In this document: positions 20,855 to 30,317 of the stretch, piece by piece
How positions within the stretch are numbered: position 1 is the first letter of the stretch
Layout: each line of letters opens with the position of its first letter
Assembly (NCBI GenBank): GCA_005116965.1
Contig: SWDG01000027.1
Location: 285,882-349,881 of the forward strand
Length of the DNA: 64,000 nucleotides
Source of the DNA: Nitrospira sp.
GTDB taxonomy: Bacteria; Nitrospirota; Nitrospiria; Nitrospirales; Nitrospiraceae
Direction of reading: 5' to 3'
Translations under genes and position numbers: made by a program
The notes under the pieces: model-generated
What the model was told of the DNA's origin: nothing
Seen by the model: the letters and a program-made list of their open reading frames with translations, nothing else
Databases searched by the model: none

Positions 20855-22399
20855 ATGTTCAACACGTTGTATGGAAAGTTAGCGACCGTTCTCTTTGGAC
20901 TCTTTTGTGTGATCGGCGCCGTAGCCATTATGCTCACGTTCTTTGCCACCCAATTATACTTCCAAGAAGGCAGCCAGAAGCTCAACCGGACCTTAGCCGA
21001 GCGGATAGTGTCCGACAAGGTCCTGATGCAGGAGGGGCAAGCCAATGACGCGGTGCTGAAGGAAATCTTTCACGAGCTCATGGTGATCAATCCCAGTATT
21101 GAACTGTATCTGCTTGATCCTCAGGGAACGATTCTCACCTTTTCCGCTCCCCCTGAGAAGGTCAAACGACAGCACATCTCCCTCGATCCACTCCAGCGTT
21201 TCCTGTCTGGTGCCGAGGACTTCCCTATTCTTGGGGATGACCCACGTGATCTCACGCGGAGGAAGGTGTTTTCAGTGTTTCCGATTGAAACCCTAGGCGG
21301 TTCCATCGAGGGCTATCTGTATATCATCGTAGGCGGGGAAGAGTTCGATTCGGTCATGCAGATGCTTCAAGAGAGTTACATTCTCCGGTTGAGTATATGG
21401 ACCGTCGGGGCCATCCTGGTACTGACCCTCCTGGCTGGGCTACTCTGCCTGAAACTCTTGACGCGAAGACTCAACTTCCTGGCCTTGGCGATGGACACCT
21501 TCAGACGCGGGGAACTCTCAGCACAACCGGACGTCTCGTCTCACTCCGATGCTCGACCATCTCCCCTCAGCTGTGGCGATGATATTGACAAGCTGGAGAC
21601 AACCTTTACGCACATGGCTGAGCTCATTCGTCAACAAGTTCACCAGTTGAAAGAGACCGATCAGTTGCGGCGAGAATTGGTTGCCAATGTCTCACATGAT
21701 CTGCGCACCCCTGTCACAAGCCTCCAGGGCTATCTTGAGACCTTGCTGCTGAAGGAAGGCACGCTCTCGTCTCAAGAGCGACAGCGGTATCTGGAAATTG
21801 CCACGGCACAGAGCAAACGGCTAGGAAATCTGATTGCGGAACTGTTTGAACTCGCCAAGTTGAATTCGCAGGAAATGAAGCCTCGTATCGAGTCGTTTTC
21901 ACTGAGTGAACTGGTGCAGGACGTCGTTCAAAAGTTTCGGTTGGCTGTTGAAGCCAAACAGATGACGCTTCAGGCCAAGCTGGGTGAGAATCTCCCATTT
22001 GTCTCGGCTGATATCGGACTGATCGCACGGGTCTTGGAAAATCTTATTGAGAATGCCCTCCGATACACGCCGCCAGGGGGGCGAATCATGGTGATCCTGA
22101 GCCGCATGGGGGAAAATATCATGACACGGATCACGGATACCGGCTGCGGCATTCCACCGGAGGACCTGCCGCATGTCTTTGACCGCCACTATCAAGTCGG
22201 GAAGAAACATCACGGTAATGACAAGGGAGCCGGGCTCGGACTCGCGATCACGAAGCGAATTCTAGAGTTACACGGAAGCGCCATTGAGGTGCAGAGTGTC
22301 GTCAATCAAGGGACGACCTTTTCTTTTCACCTCACAGTTGCCCAGCCGGGTGTCATGCGGGTCGCTACCCCGACAACTGAATACTCGCCCCACAGATAA
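20855..22399 (+). CDS. Sensor histidine kinase (HAMP, HisKA, HATPase)
   Basis: 514 aa; ELVANVSHDLRTPVTSLQGYLETLL and GAGLGLAITKRILELHG. Confidence 0.92.
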   Translation: MFNTLYGKLATVLFGLFCVIGAVAIMLTFFATQLYFQEGSQKLNRTLAERIVSDKVLMQEGQANDAVLKEIFHELMVINPSIELYLLDPQGTILTFSAPPEKVKRQHISLDPLQRFLSGAEDFPILGDDPRDLTRRKVFSVFPIETLGGSIEGYLYIIVGGEEFDSVMQMLQESYILRLSIWTVGAILVLTLLAGLLCLKLLTRRLNFLALAMDTFRRGELSAQPDVSSHSDARPSPLSCGDDIDKLETTFTHMAELIRQQVHQLKETDQLRRELVANVSHDLRTPVTSLQGYLETLLLKEGTLSSQERQRYLEIATAQSKRLGNLIAELFELAKLNSQEMKPRIESFSLSELVQDVVQKFRLAVEAKQMTLQAKLGENLPFVSADIGLIARVLENLIENALRYTPPGGRIMVILSRMGENIMTRITDTGCGIPPEDLPHVFDRHYQVGKKHHGNDKGAGLGLAITKRILELHGSAIEVQSVVNQGTTFSFHLTVAQPGVMRVATPTTEYSPHR

Positions 22400-22683
22400 A
22401 CCTTCCGGTCACACATCACTACTCCTGTCCTAGCCCTATTCAGTCGCCTCACGCGGACAAGCCGTGTTTTCTGCTGGGCCATGGTGTCATCGCACGACCA
22501 TGTGTCTGGAACACGATCAGTCTGTGACGAAGACGTCATGATTTCGTGACGGTTCGTTAATCATTTCCTGCGAACATACCGATGAGTCCATCGTGCCTTC
22601 ACGGATAAGGGCTGAATTGACTAGTTTCATCAGAACACTCTCGTATTGGAACACAAACGTCGAAGACGACCGTAGCGTAGAGA

Positions 22684-23382
22684 ATGAGCATGCGTACAAG
22701 CGTGACAAGAGATACAGGCTCGATTCCTCTTGCTGTATCAGCAGGGAACGTATCCCGCTTGATGAATGATGAGGATCGGCTTGTGTCACAACTCCGGGCA
22801 GGGGAGGAGGAGGCATTTGAAGCCGTCGTCACCCACTACCAGGAAACACTCATCCGAATGGCCATGCGCTATGTAGCCAATCGAGCAACAGCAGAGGAGG
22901 TTGCGCAGGAGACCTGGATCGCGGTCATGAGCGGGCTGAATCGGTTTGAAGGCCGGTCGTCCCTCCATGCGTGGATCTGTGCGATTCTCATCCACAAAGC
23001 GAAGGATCAAGGTGTTCGAGAGAAACGGCAGAAAGTCTTCTCAGACTTTAAATTGGAAACCGATGACTGGAGTAGCGAAATCAACCTATCCCGGTTTCGT
23101 CCGTGCAAGGAGTGGCCAGGGCCTGCGGAATTTTCACAGCATCTTTGGGACGATCGAACGCCTGAGAAACTGTTGGCATCAAGGGAGGCTACAGCCTGCA
23201 TGTGGCACGCGATCGAGACCCTGCCCAGACACCAGAAGGAAGTCCTGATTCTGCGCGATGTGCAGGGCATACACACCAAAGAAGTGTGTCAGCAACTGAA
23301 GATCACAGAAACGAACTTCTATGTACGGTTACATCGTGCTCGGGAACGCGTGAAAGTGGCGGTCGAGGCTGCGCTGGGATGA
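22684..23382 (+). CDS. ECF-type RNA polymerase sigma factor
   Basis: EEEAFEAVVTHYQETLIRMAMRYVANRATAEEVAQETWIAVMSGLNRFEGRSSLHAWI; region 4 PRHQKEVLILRDVQGIHTKEVCQQLKI. Confidence 0.9.
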   Translation: MSMRTSVTRDTGSIPLAVSAGNVSRLMNDEDRLVSQLRAGEEEAFEAVVTHYQETLIRMAMRYVANRATAEEVAQETWIAVMSGLNRFEGRSSLHAWICAILIHKAKDQGVREKRQKVFSDFKLETDDWSSEINLSRFRPCKEWPGPAEFSQHLWDDRTPEKLLASREATACMWHAIETLPRHQKEVLILRDVQGIHTKEVCQQLKITETNFYVRLHRARERVKVAVEAALG

Positions 23383-23505
23383 GATGATGTCCTGGTCTGA
23401 ATCATGTCGAGTATATCTTGGTCATTCATATGTGAATAATCCGTGATCCTCTCGTGACACTTCCTGCGTACCATGGTTCTTGAGAGGGGTGAATGGGATG
23501 ACATC

Positions 23506-23533
23506 GCAGCCCGCTTCAATCGAGGCGGGCTGC
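23506..23533. terminator. Hairpin between convergent genes, candidate bidirectional terminator (no clear U-tract)
   Basis: gcagcccgcttc-aatc-gaggcgggctgc, 12-bp stem with one G-T wobble. Confidence 0.5.
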
Positions 23534-23544
23534 TCAGGAGTCGA

Positions 23545-23949
23545 TCATTGAATGGAGTTGGCGAAGCGACCGTGGGTGATTTCAGCGCGCACGCGGTCTC
23601 CGACCTGCTTGTTGCCACGTAATTGCTTGGTTTCTCGGCTGACATAGAGGTGGATTTGATTGCCCTCGTAATCCTCAATGGTGTAGACATCGCCCTTGAT
23701 CTGCTTGACCGTTCCGCCGATGGTCTTCCACGCCGGACCAGGCTTACGATTCGGCTGAACCGCTGAAGAAGACAATGAGGCAGGTTCCGACGCCGAGCCA
23801 TCGCCCCCTGCAGGCGCTGGTGCAGAAGCATGACTACTCGGCTGCTTCCCATCTTGTGAGCGTGCGGTTGCAGTAAGAGGTATTACCACGAAGAGAATCG
23901 CGACACCTCCAAGGATAACCGAAAGGATGTTCCTGCGACTCATATTCAT
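23545..23949 (-). CDS. Secreted hypothetical protein with small beta-barrel-like C-terminus
   Basis: Start MNMSRRNILSVILGG with upstream aggaggt; TIGGTVKQIKGDVYTIEDYEGNQIHLYVSRETKQL. Confidence 0.7.
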   Translation of the reverse strand: MNMSRRNILSVILGGVAILFVVIPLTATARSQDGKQPSSHASAPAPAGGDGSASEPASLSSSAVQPNRKPGPAWKTIGGTVKQIKGDVYTIEDYEGNQIHLYVSRETKQLRGNKQVGDRVRAEITHGRFANSIQ

Positions 23950-24152
23950 CCTATACCTCCTGGTAGAAAGCCATGTATGGTGAACCATTGTTCGTTCAGC
24001 AAAGGATATGCCATCGAGTTTTGTCATACCCTTAGGTCTCTCAATAGGTTGCGAAACAGGGCTGCTTGTGCACATGGCGTCTTGAGGAGCCCAGGGAGAA
24101 AAATGTCACGTCATTGGGCAGAACTGCACAGCGACCACCAGACGGACCAGTC

Positions 24153-25211
24153 ATGCTGATACGCATCGAACGATCACAGCCTCAGGCAAATCCACAAGTC
24201 GATAGGCATTCTACGGAGAAGAAGGGGAAACCCAGCCTTCCTCAAGCACTATGGGGTGGACTGACCAATCTGGTGCTGAGGCGTCCGCTGTTGGCCGTGT
24301 TTCAAGTGAACCTTCGTTGTAATTCTTCCTGTGGCTACTGCAACCTTCCGTTGAATGTTGGCCGGTATGAGATGTCACGGCAAGAGATCCGGAACGTCTT
24401 CGCCGGCCTCTACAGGGACGGACTACGTCTCGTGTTCGTGCAAGGAGGCGAACCACTTCTACGCCGTGATTTGTCAGATATTCTTCAAGATTTAGTTGAG
24501 ATAGGGTTTCATCTGACTGTGATTACGAACGGAACCAAGCTGACTCCACACCTGGTACAGCAATTCGACGATCTCTCGGTGTCCCTCTCGATCAGCCTCG
24601 ATACCCTGGATCGCAACAGATACGAACGTATCCGGGGTGCCGATCAACTTCCCGCGGTTCTTGCCGGTCTTGATCTTCTCCAGCACTATCGCCGTCCAAA
24701 ATTCCTCACCTGTATCGTGAGCGAGATCAATCGGGATGAGGTGACCGAGGTAGTTGCGTTTGCCAGACAACGGGGTTTCTTGCCAGTCGTCGGTGCATAC
24801 CATTGGGATGTGGGACGATATGGCAAGCAGGATGGGACGTTGATGTATGACCGTCAACAGGCCAGGCTGGTCTTCCAACAATTGCTTGAGGAAGAGGCAC
24901 TGCCTCCTAGCTATCTTCGGCAATATGCGAAGGACAATGTGGCATGGCTAGGTGGAGAAACCCTGAAGCCGTGCGATGCAGGACGGTATAGTATTGCGAT
25001 CAATGCCTCCGGGAATGTCTCACCCTGCTTATCACTCCCAGAAGGTGGGAATCTGCTCCATTCGTCGCTCAGTGAGATACTTGAGGGGTTCGATCGACGA
25101 GCGATTCAGCATTGTTCCGATCAGTCGTCCTGTAACAGACTGGATGGGCGGATTATTGGCTCCGTACTCCGGCACCCGATCGCGGCATGGCAAACACCAG
25201 TGACATGGTAA
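24153..25211 (+). CDS. Radical SAM protein with SPASM/twitch-like C-terminus
   Basis: FQVNLRCNSSCGYCNLPLNVG (CxxxCxxC), FVQGGEPLLRRDLSDIL, C-terminal CDAGRYSIAINASGNVSPC. Confidence 0.88.
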   Translation: MLIRIERSQPQANPQVDRHSTEKKGKPSLPQALWGGLTNLVLRRPLLAVFQVNLRCNSSCGYCNLPLNVGRYEMSRQEIRNVFAGLYRDGLRLVFVQGGEPLLRRDLSDILQDLVEIGFHLTVITNGTKLTPHLVQQFDDLSVSLSISLDTLDRNRYERIRGADQLPAVLAGLDLLQHYRRPKFLTCIVSEINRDEVTEVVAFARQRGFLPVVGAYHWDVGRYGKQDGTLMYDRQQARLVFQQLLEEEALPPSYLRQYAKDNVAWLGGETLKPCDAGRYSIAINASGNVSPCLSLPEGGNLLHSSLSEILEGFDRRAIQHCSDQSSCNRLDGRIIGSVLRHPIAAWQTPVTW

Positions 25212-26023
25212 GGATGGCAGGGTTGTCGATGAAGTGGATGATGCCTGGCATGATGATCCTGCTTGCGGGATGTTCCACTGTCCCGACATCCTTCAAACCC
25301 ACCAATCCTATTCCGGCAACGGAGTTTTCACACAGGGCTTTCGATGAGCTATTACACACACATGTGAGGGATGGAGTCGTAGATTATCCTGGTATTCAAG
25401 CTGACAACCAGCTGCCGGCCTATCTCGCCCAACTGGATCGAGTGGATCCCAGTGCACTGGCTACACATCATGAACGGCTGGCCTTCTGGATCAACGCGTA
25501 CAATGCCTTCGCGATTAAAGGCATCCTCGATCGCTACTCGCCGATGAGCTATCTAGGGCGCTATTGCTATTTCATCGGGCGAGAGTATCGGGTTGGGGGA
25601 GCCACCATCAATCTCTACGATCTAGAACGGCAGATATTGATCAAGCAGTTTCAGGAACCGTTAATTCATTTTGCTATTGTATGCGCCTCTACCTCCTGTC
25701 CTAAGCTCCAGCCCTGGATCTATGATCCGAATCAACTCAACAGCCAGTTGGATCGAGTCGCCAGGGACTTCATTAACGATCCCACACGCAATCGTTTCGA
25801 CCGCGCGAACAAAGTGGCGTCCCTCTCGATGATCTTCAAATGGTTTCATGATGATTTTTCAAGAGCGGCCGGTTCTGTCCTGACCTACATTACTCGCTAC
25901 GTGAGCGATCCTGAACTAGTCCAGGACCTGATGCAATCGGACTATCGCATCGAGTATCTCGACTACGATTGGAGCTTAAACGGGACACCACCAAAGGAGA
26001 TGAGCGATGCTGGTCGGTCCTAA
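25187..26023 (+). CDS. DUF547 family lipoprotein
   Basis: Lipobox ILLAGCST; FWINAYNAFAIKGILDRYSP...HFAIVCASTSCPKLQPWIY. Confidence 0.88.
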   Translation: MANTSDMVRMAGLSMKWMMPGMMILLAGCSTVPTSFKPTNPIPATEFSHRAFDELLHTHVRDGVVDYPGIQADNQLPAYLAQLDRVDPSALATHHERLAFWINAYNAFAIKGILDRYSPMSYLGRYCYFIGREYRVGGATINLYDLERQILIKQFQEPLIHFAIVCASTSCPKLQPWIYDPNQLNSQLDRVARDFINDPTRNRFDRANKVASLSMIFKWFHDDFSRAAGSVLTYITRYVSDPELVQDLMQSDYRIEYLDYDWSLNGTPPKEMSDAGRS

Positions 26024-26642
26024 TGAGAGAGAGCCCATCGCCAGGCTGCTGGCGTTCTTAGAGCACGGCGAACGGATGGCGCATGAGTGCGCAAAAACCC
26101 AAGCCGCGTTGTCCGGCGATCCCAAAACGAGGCGATTTCTCCTGAGCCAGGCCAAACAGGAAGCAATGCATGCGCGAGTCTTTCAGGGAGCCATTGCCTG
26201 GCTGGCGCCGAAACACCTCCGTAATACGCCGTTTCTTCCTGCCCTGGAAGAATATCGAAGGATTCTAGACGATGCGCTGGCTCGCCGCGACCTCACGGAG
26301 ACGTTCCTTGCAGAGCAAGTAGTCCTTGAAGGTTTGGGAGAGGCCATTCTCACACGAATCGAACAAGGATTGGCAAAACGCGCCGCCCCGTTCGGACCGC
26401 TTCGCCGTATCCTGCTCAAGCAAGAAGAAGCGCATCATGGTTTCGGTCGTCGCCAAATCGAGCAGGCGATCCAGCGAAATGAGACCGATATGAAGGATCT
26501 TGGACGACGGGCGCAACGATACCTCGAATTAATCGACACCATGGTCCTTACCCTCTGCGACCTGTTCGAAAGCATCGATGAGGACCATAGAGCTTGGGCT
26601 CAAGATGTGCGGACATTCTTGCCGGACTGGTGTTCGGCATGA
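26007..26642 (+). CDS. Ferritin-like diiron-type protein (hypothetical)
   Basis: Helical protein with EAMHARVF and QEEAHHGFG (two ExxH-type motifs). Confidence 0.65.
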   Translation: MLVGPNEREPIARLLAFLEHGERMAHECAKTQAALSGDPKTRRFLLSQAKQEAMHARVFQGAIAWLAPKHLRNTPFLPALEEYRRILDDALARRDLTETFLAEQVVLEGLGEAILTRIEQGLAKRAAPFGPLRRILLKQEEAHHGFGRRQIEQAIQRNETDMKDLGRRAQRYLELIDTMVLTLCDLFESIDEDHRAWAQDVRTFLPDWCSA

Positions 26643-27379
26643 TCAGCGTCATCATTCCTGCTTATAATGAAGAGAAGGTATTGCCGAGTACGCTGAAGGC
26701 GTTGTTCGAGCAACCCGGCGAGTTTGAGGTGATTCTGATAGATGGCGGCAGCACCGATCGGACATGCGCGGTCGCCAAATCGTTTGGTTTCATCGATGGT
26801 GTGCACGACTACAATCGTTCTTCAGAGGCTTCACGAAATACCCTTCACGCTTCACGTCTCACGTTTTACGCACCGAAAGGTCGCGCCTCCCAAATGAATG
26901 CCGGCGCCAAACAGGCGAACGGCGAGTGGCTGCTCTTTCTCCATGCCGATACCATTCTACCGCCGGGGGCGCTCCAGCGACTCAATGAAATGGAGAACGA
27001 TTCCACGATTCAGGCCGGTGGCTTCATGCACCGGTTTTCCGGTGACGACTGGCGCTTGCGGTTCATTTCGTTCTTGGATAATTTCCGCTGCGTGCGCAGT
27101 CGCATTATCTATGGTGATCAAGCACTGTTCGTTCGGCGCGCGTTGTTCGAGCAGTTAGACGGATTTCCTAACCAACCCATTCTTGAAGATGTGGCGTTCT
27201 GCGAGCGATTGATTCGTGTTACCCAACCGCGACTCCTACCATCCACTGTCGTCACCGATGCCAGAAAGTTTGTGAAAATGGGCATCTGGCGAAGCTTTCT
27301 CCGAGTCCTCCTCATTATTTTGCATGTTGAATTCCGCTTACCAATTCTTCCTCGCGCATTTTTCCAAGATGTCCGATAG
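26639..27379 (+). CDS. Family 2 glycosyltransferase, TIGR04283-like
   Basis: MISVIIPAYNEEKVLPSTLKALFEQPGEFEVILIDGGSTDRT...GRASQMNAGA...FLHADTILPP. Confidence 0.85.
   Translation: MISVIIPAYNEEKVLPSTLKALFEQPGEFEVILIDGGSTDRTCAVAKSFGFIDGVHDYNRSSEASRNTLHASRLTFYAPKGRASQMNAGAKQANGEWLLFLHADTILPPGALQRLNEMENDSTIQAGGFMHRFSGDDWRLRFISFLDNFRCVRSRIIYGDQALFVRRALFEQLDGFPNQPILEDVAFCERLIRVTQPRLLPSTVVTDARKFVKMGIWRSFLRVLLIILHVEFRLPILPRAFFQDVR
26829..26870. repeat. Heptad repeat (period 7, cttcacg-type) inside the GT2 gene
   Basis: cttcacg aaatacc cttcacg cttcacg tctcacg ttttacg. Confidence 0.65.
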
Positions 27380-27491
27380 CGTACTTCTTCCATACTCCAA
27401 TTCACAGATGAAGAAGTATATGGGGAAGAAGCGATAGAGAGAATCAATTGACAGTCTCTCAACCTAATCCGATCCAGTAATGAGTTAACCA

Positions 27492-27520
27492 GTCCAGCCC
27501 GAGTAACACTCGGGCTGGAC
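27492..27520. terminator. Strong GC-rich hairpin after the GT2 gene
   Basis: gtccagcccgagt-aac-actcgggctggac, perfect 13-bp stem; no U-tract. Confidence 0.55.
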
Positions 27521-27580
27521 AATATCCCCTACCTTCGCAGGGCTAAAGCTTTCTAAGACCCCTGTTTACCTTTCTACCCA

Positions 27581-27618
27581 CCCTCCGTCTAACCCATCAG
27601 GCAAGGTTAGAAGGAGGG
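27581..27618 (+). promoter_or_regulatory. Hairpin that would sequester the Shine-Dalgarno of the 27623 gene
   Basis: ccctccgtctaacc-catcaggcaa-ggttagaaggaggg, 13 of 14 paired; SD aaggagg lies in the 3' arm, 5 nt before ATG. Confidence 0.65.
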
Positions 27619-27622
27619 AGTT

Positions 27623-28054
27623 ATGCAACCATTCCGTTCACACGTGAGCGCGTCTCTACTATCAGCAACGCTGCTGCTGTCCGGTTGTACCTCGACATTG
27701 GTTCACGATGAGGTGAAGCGAACGGCTGGACTCAAAGGCCACTGCGCCGGCAGCGAGTGGGTGGATGACTCATCGATTGCCGTGCTGCCTATCCCAATCG
27801 TCGCCTTTATTACCCCTCAAGTGGATCTTCGCGACGTCTCCAGTGAGCCCTATCTGAATCGGTGCGGAGCCTCAACTAGGGTGGTCAATCGTGAGGTATC
27901 GGTCAACCGACTGGCCTGTATGCCGGCCGGGCTCACACGCATCATCACTCTTGGCGTCTGGCAATGGTGCCCGGCGCGCATCACCTGGTCGGCTGATGTT
28001 CTGGGCGATATACCATGGTCGGTCGGCGTCTTGGCCGAGGACCGGAGAAATTAG
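27623..28054 (+). CDS. Hypothetical lipoprotein
   Basis: Signal peptide with lipobox LLLSGCTS; strong SD. Confidence 0.7.
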   Translation: MQPFRSHVSASLLSATLLLSGCTSTLVHDEVKRTAGLKGHCAGSEWVDDSSIAVLPIPIVAFITPQVDLRDVSSEPYLNRCGASTRVVNREVSVNRLACMPAGLTRIITLGVWQWCPARITWSADVLGDIPWSVGVLAEDRRN

Positions 28055-28090
28055 AAACCGCAGTCACAATTGTTTAACAAGGAACACACC

Positions 28091-29530
28091 ATGAATACCT
28101 TGAACACCTTACGATGTGTCTTCAGTGTGATGGGCATGATGGGACTCGCAGGACTCCTCGCCGCTTGCGGCAGTGAGGGGGCTCCCTCTGTGTCGGCAAG
28201 CGGATCAGGAAGCGGCTCTGCGTCGGCGTCAGGTACCATCACCGGCTTTGGCAGTGTCTTCGTCAACGGCAAGAAGTTTGAGACGAGCGGTTCATCATTC
28301 ACCGTCGATGGCCAATCCGGCAGCCAAAGCGACCTCAAGGTCGGGATGACCGTGACGGTCAATGGCTCGTTCAACGGCAATCAGCGATCCGCAAGCACTG
28401 TACGACAGAAAGATGCGGTGGAAGGGCTTGTTCAGTCCGTGGCTGCGGATGGTGTCAGTCTGGTCGTAATGGGGCAAACCGTGCTCATCGACAATACAAC
28501 ATTGATCGACGACAACATTCCGGGACGAAATATTCAGAATCTTGTGGCCGGGACAGACACCGTTGAAGTCAACGGCCATATTCGTCCTAACGGGATCATT
28601 CAGGCGACATTCATCGAAAAGAAATTAGTGGGGGTGACGCCCGAGGTGCGGGGATTTGTGAACAACCATGCTTCTGGATCTGCAACATTCCGGATCGGCA
28701 CTCTCACGGTGAGCTACAGTGGAGCGGACATCAGCGACATGCCGGTCCCCAATGGCAGCAACTGGGATGGTCGTTTCGTCGAAGTCAAAGGGACAACCTT
28801 TGCCAGTGCAACAACGACGATTATTGCGACAAGAGTCGAACCCGAGAACCAGGGCCTCGGCAATGCCATCGATGAATTTGAAGTCGAAGGCTTCGTAACA
28901 CAAGCCGGTCCCCCTAATGGCAAGGTTATCGATTTCACCATTGAGACTATACCGGTGAGGACAACAGCGAGTACGGAATTCAGGGGCGGCACCGTCGATG
29001 AGATCGTGGTCGGGGCCAAGATGTCCGCCGAAGGCCGGTTTGACGGCAGCACGCTCATCGCGAAGCATGTGAAGTTCCATGAGAGTATCCGGTTAGAAGG
29101 CGATATTGAGACGATCGGAACGAATGCCATCAGGATCAAAGGGCTGCCAAATGTAGACGTCAAGGTGAACAGTCAGACTGAGTTCGAAAATACCAGCCTG
29201 AGCAGTTTATCTTCCGGCAACCATATCCGAGTTCGTGGGCGCGTAAGCAATGCCAATTCAGTCATTGTGACGCGCATTGAGTTGCGATCGGCCGATGACG
29301 ATGTCGACCTGCAGGGGCCAGTGCAATCGATCACAGGTGATGATGTGCAAATCTTAGGCATCATTGTTGACACGTCGACGATCTCGAACGATAACTTTGA
29401 AGACCTCAACGGGCAAGTGATAAGACGGGCGGCCTTCTTCAATGCGGTCAAAGTGGGCACGCTCGTCAAGGTCCAGGGCAAACTGGTCGGCGGAAGCATT
29501 CAATGGCGTGAAGCAGAATTGGAGGATTAA
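28091..29530 (+). CDS. DUF5666-type lipoprotein
   Basis: Lipobox LLAACGSEG; repeats such as ITGFGSVFVNGKKFETSGSSFTVDGQSGSQSDLKVGMTVTVNG. Confidence 0.85.
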   Translation: MNTLNTLRCVFSVMGMMGLAGLLAACGSEGAPSVSASGSGSGSASASGTITGFGSVFVNGKKFETSGSSFTVDGQSGSQSDLKVGMTVTVNGSFNGNQRSASTVRQKDAVEGLVQSVAADGVSLVVMGQTVLIDNTTLIDDNIPGRNIQNLVAGTDTVEVNGHIRPNGIIQATFIEKKLVGVTPEVRGFVNNHASGSATFRIGTLTVSYSGADISDMPVPNGSNWDGRFVEVKGTTFASATTTIIATRVEPENQGLGNAIDEFEVEGFVTQAGPPNGKVIDFTIETIPVRTTASTEFRGGTVDEIVVGAKMSAEGRFDGSTLIAKHVKFHESIRLEGDIETIGTNAIRIKGLPNVDVKVNSQTEFENTSLSSLSSGNHIRVRGRVSNANSVIVTRIELRSADDDVDLQGPVQSITGDDVQILGIIVDTSTISNDNFEDLNGQVIRRAAFFNAVKVGTLVKVQGKLVGGSIQWREAELED

Positions 29531-29594
29531 ATAGCCGGACCCGAGTCGGATGGGTAGCATAAATCGACTATGCCAACGAACGAAAAGGAGATGG

Positions 29595-30128
29595 ATGATG
29601 AACCGAATCAGTTGGAAAGAAATGATCGTGGGTACGCTTGCAGGACTCTCGGTGATGACCGCACCGGCCATAGGCAAGATAAATAGTTCCATTGCAGGGC
29701 CGGAGGTGCGGGTTGACAACCGAGGGCCGGGATCGCTGAATAGTGGCCCAGGGTCGATGAATAGCGGTCGCGATAGCGATGATCATGGAAGAAGGCATGG
29801 GAAAGATCATATGGTCGTGACCCAAGCAACTGACGTACGACAGGAAGATCGTCGAGCTGATCGTCAAATGGATCGGCGCGCAGATCGCAGAGAAGATCGA
29901 CAGGCTGATCGCCGGGAGGACCACCGATCAAACGCTGGCGGCGAACTCCGTGGGCTTGATCGAGCCAATCACGTTGCCGGCGAACGTGGCCGTGACGGAA
30001 GAGACAACGCTCGTACGATGCAGATGGAGCGTCCGAACAGGCCGGAACGGATGGAGCGGCCAGAACGCCCAGACCATCAGGATAGACCTGATCGTGCTGA
30101 AAGACCGGAGCGAGGAGAGCGACACTAA
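29595..30128 (+). CDS. Secreted low-complexity R/D/E/P-rich protein
   Basis: Signal-like N-terminus; RRADRQMDRRADRREDRQADRREDHR and RPNRPERMERPERPDHQDRPDRAERPERGERH. Confidence 0.65.
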   Translation: MMNRISWKEMIVGTLAGLSVMTAPAIGKINSSIAGPEVRVDNRGPGSLNSGPGSMNSGRDSDDHGRRHGKDHMVVTQATDVRQEDRRADRQMDRRADRREDRQADRREDHRSNAGGELRGLDRANHVAGERGRDGRDNARTMQMERPNRPERMERPERPDHQDRPDRAERPERGERH

Positions 30129-30158
30129 CCAGTTAGTGGCATTAAGTCAGCCACCGAT

Positions 30159-30193
30159 ACCGGTGCCGGAACCACTCGTACTCCGGCACCGGT
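30159..30193 (+). terminator. Rho-independent-like terminator
   Basis: accggtgccgga-N11-tccggcaccggt, 12-bp perfect stem, followed by T-rich gttcccatttt. Confidence 0.65.
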
Positions 30194-30317
30194 GTTCCCA
30201 TTTTCCCCTATAGATCGTTGCGCTAGAATTTATTTATCGCTAAGGTAGCACCGTTAGGTTTTATTACGAGACCGCATAGTGTACAGACTCCTATGCAGAA
30301 AGGGTTGGTCGAGAACG

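Noticed and set aside
29850-30120. CRISPR-like or tandem DNA repeat
   Set aside because: Repetition reflects coding of RADR/RPER low-complexity peptide; no regular repeat-spacer architecture.
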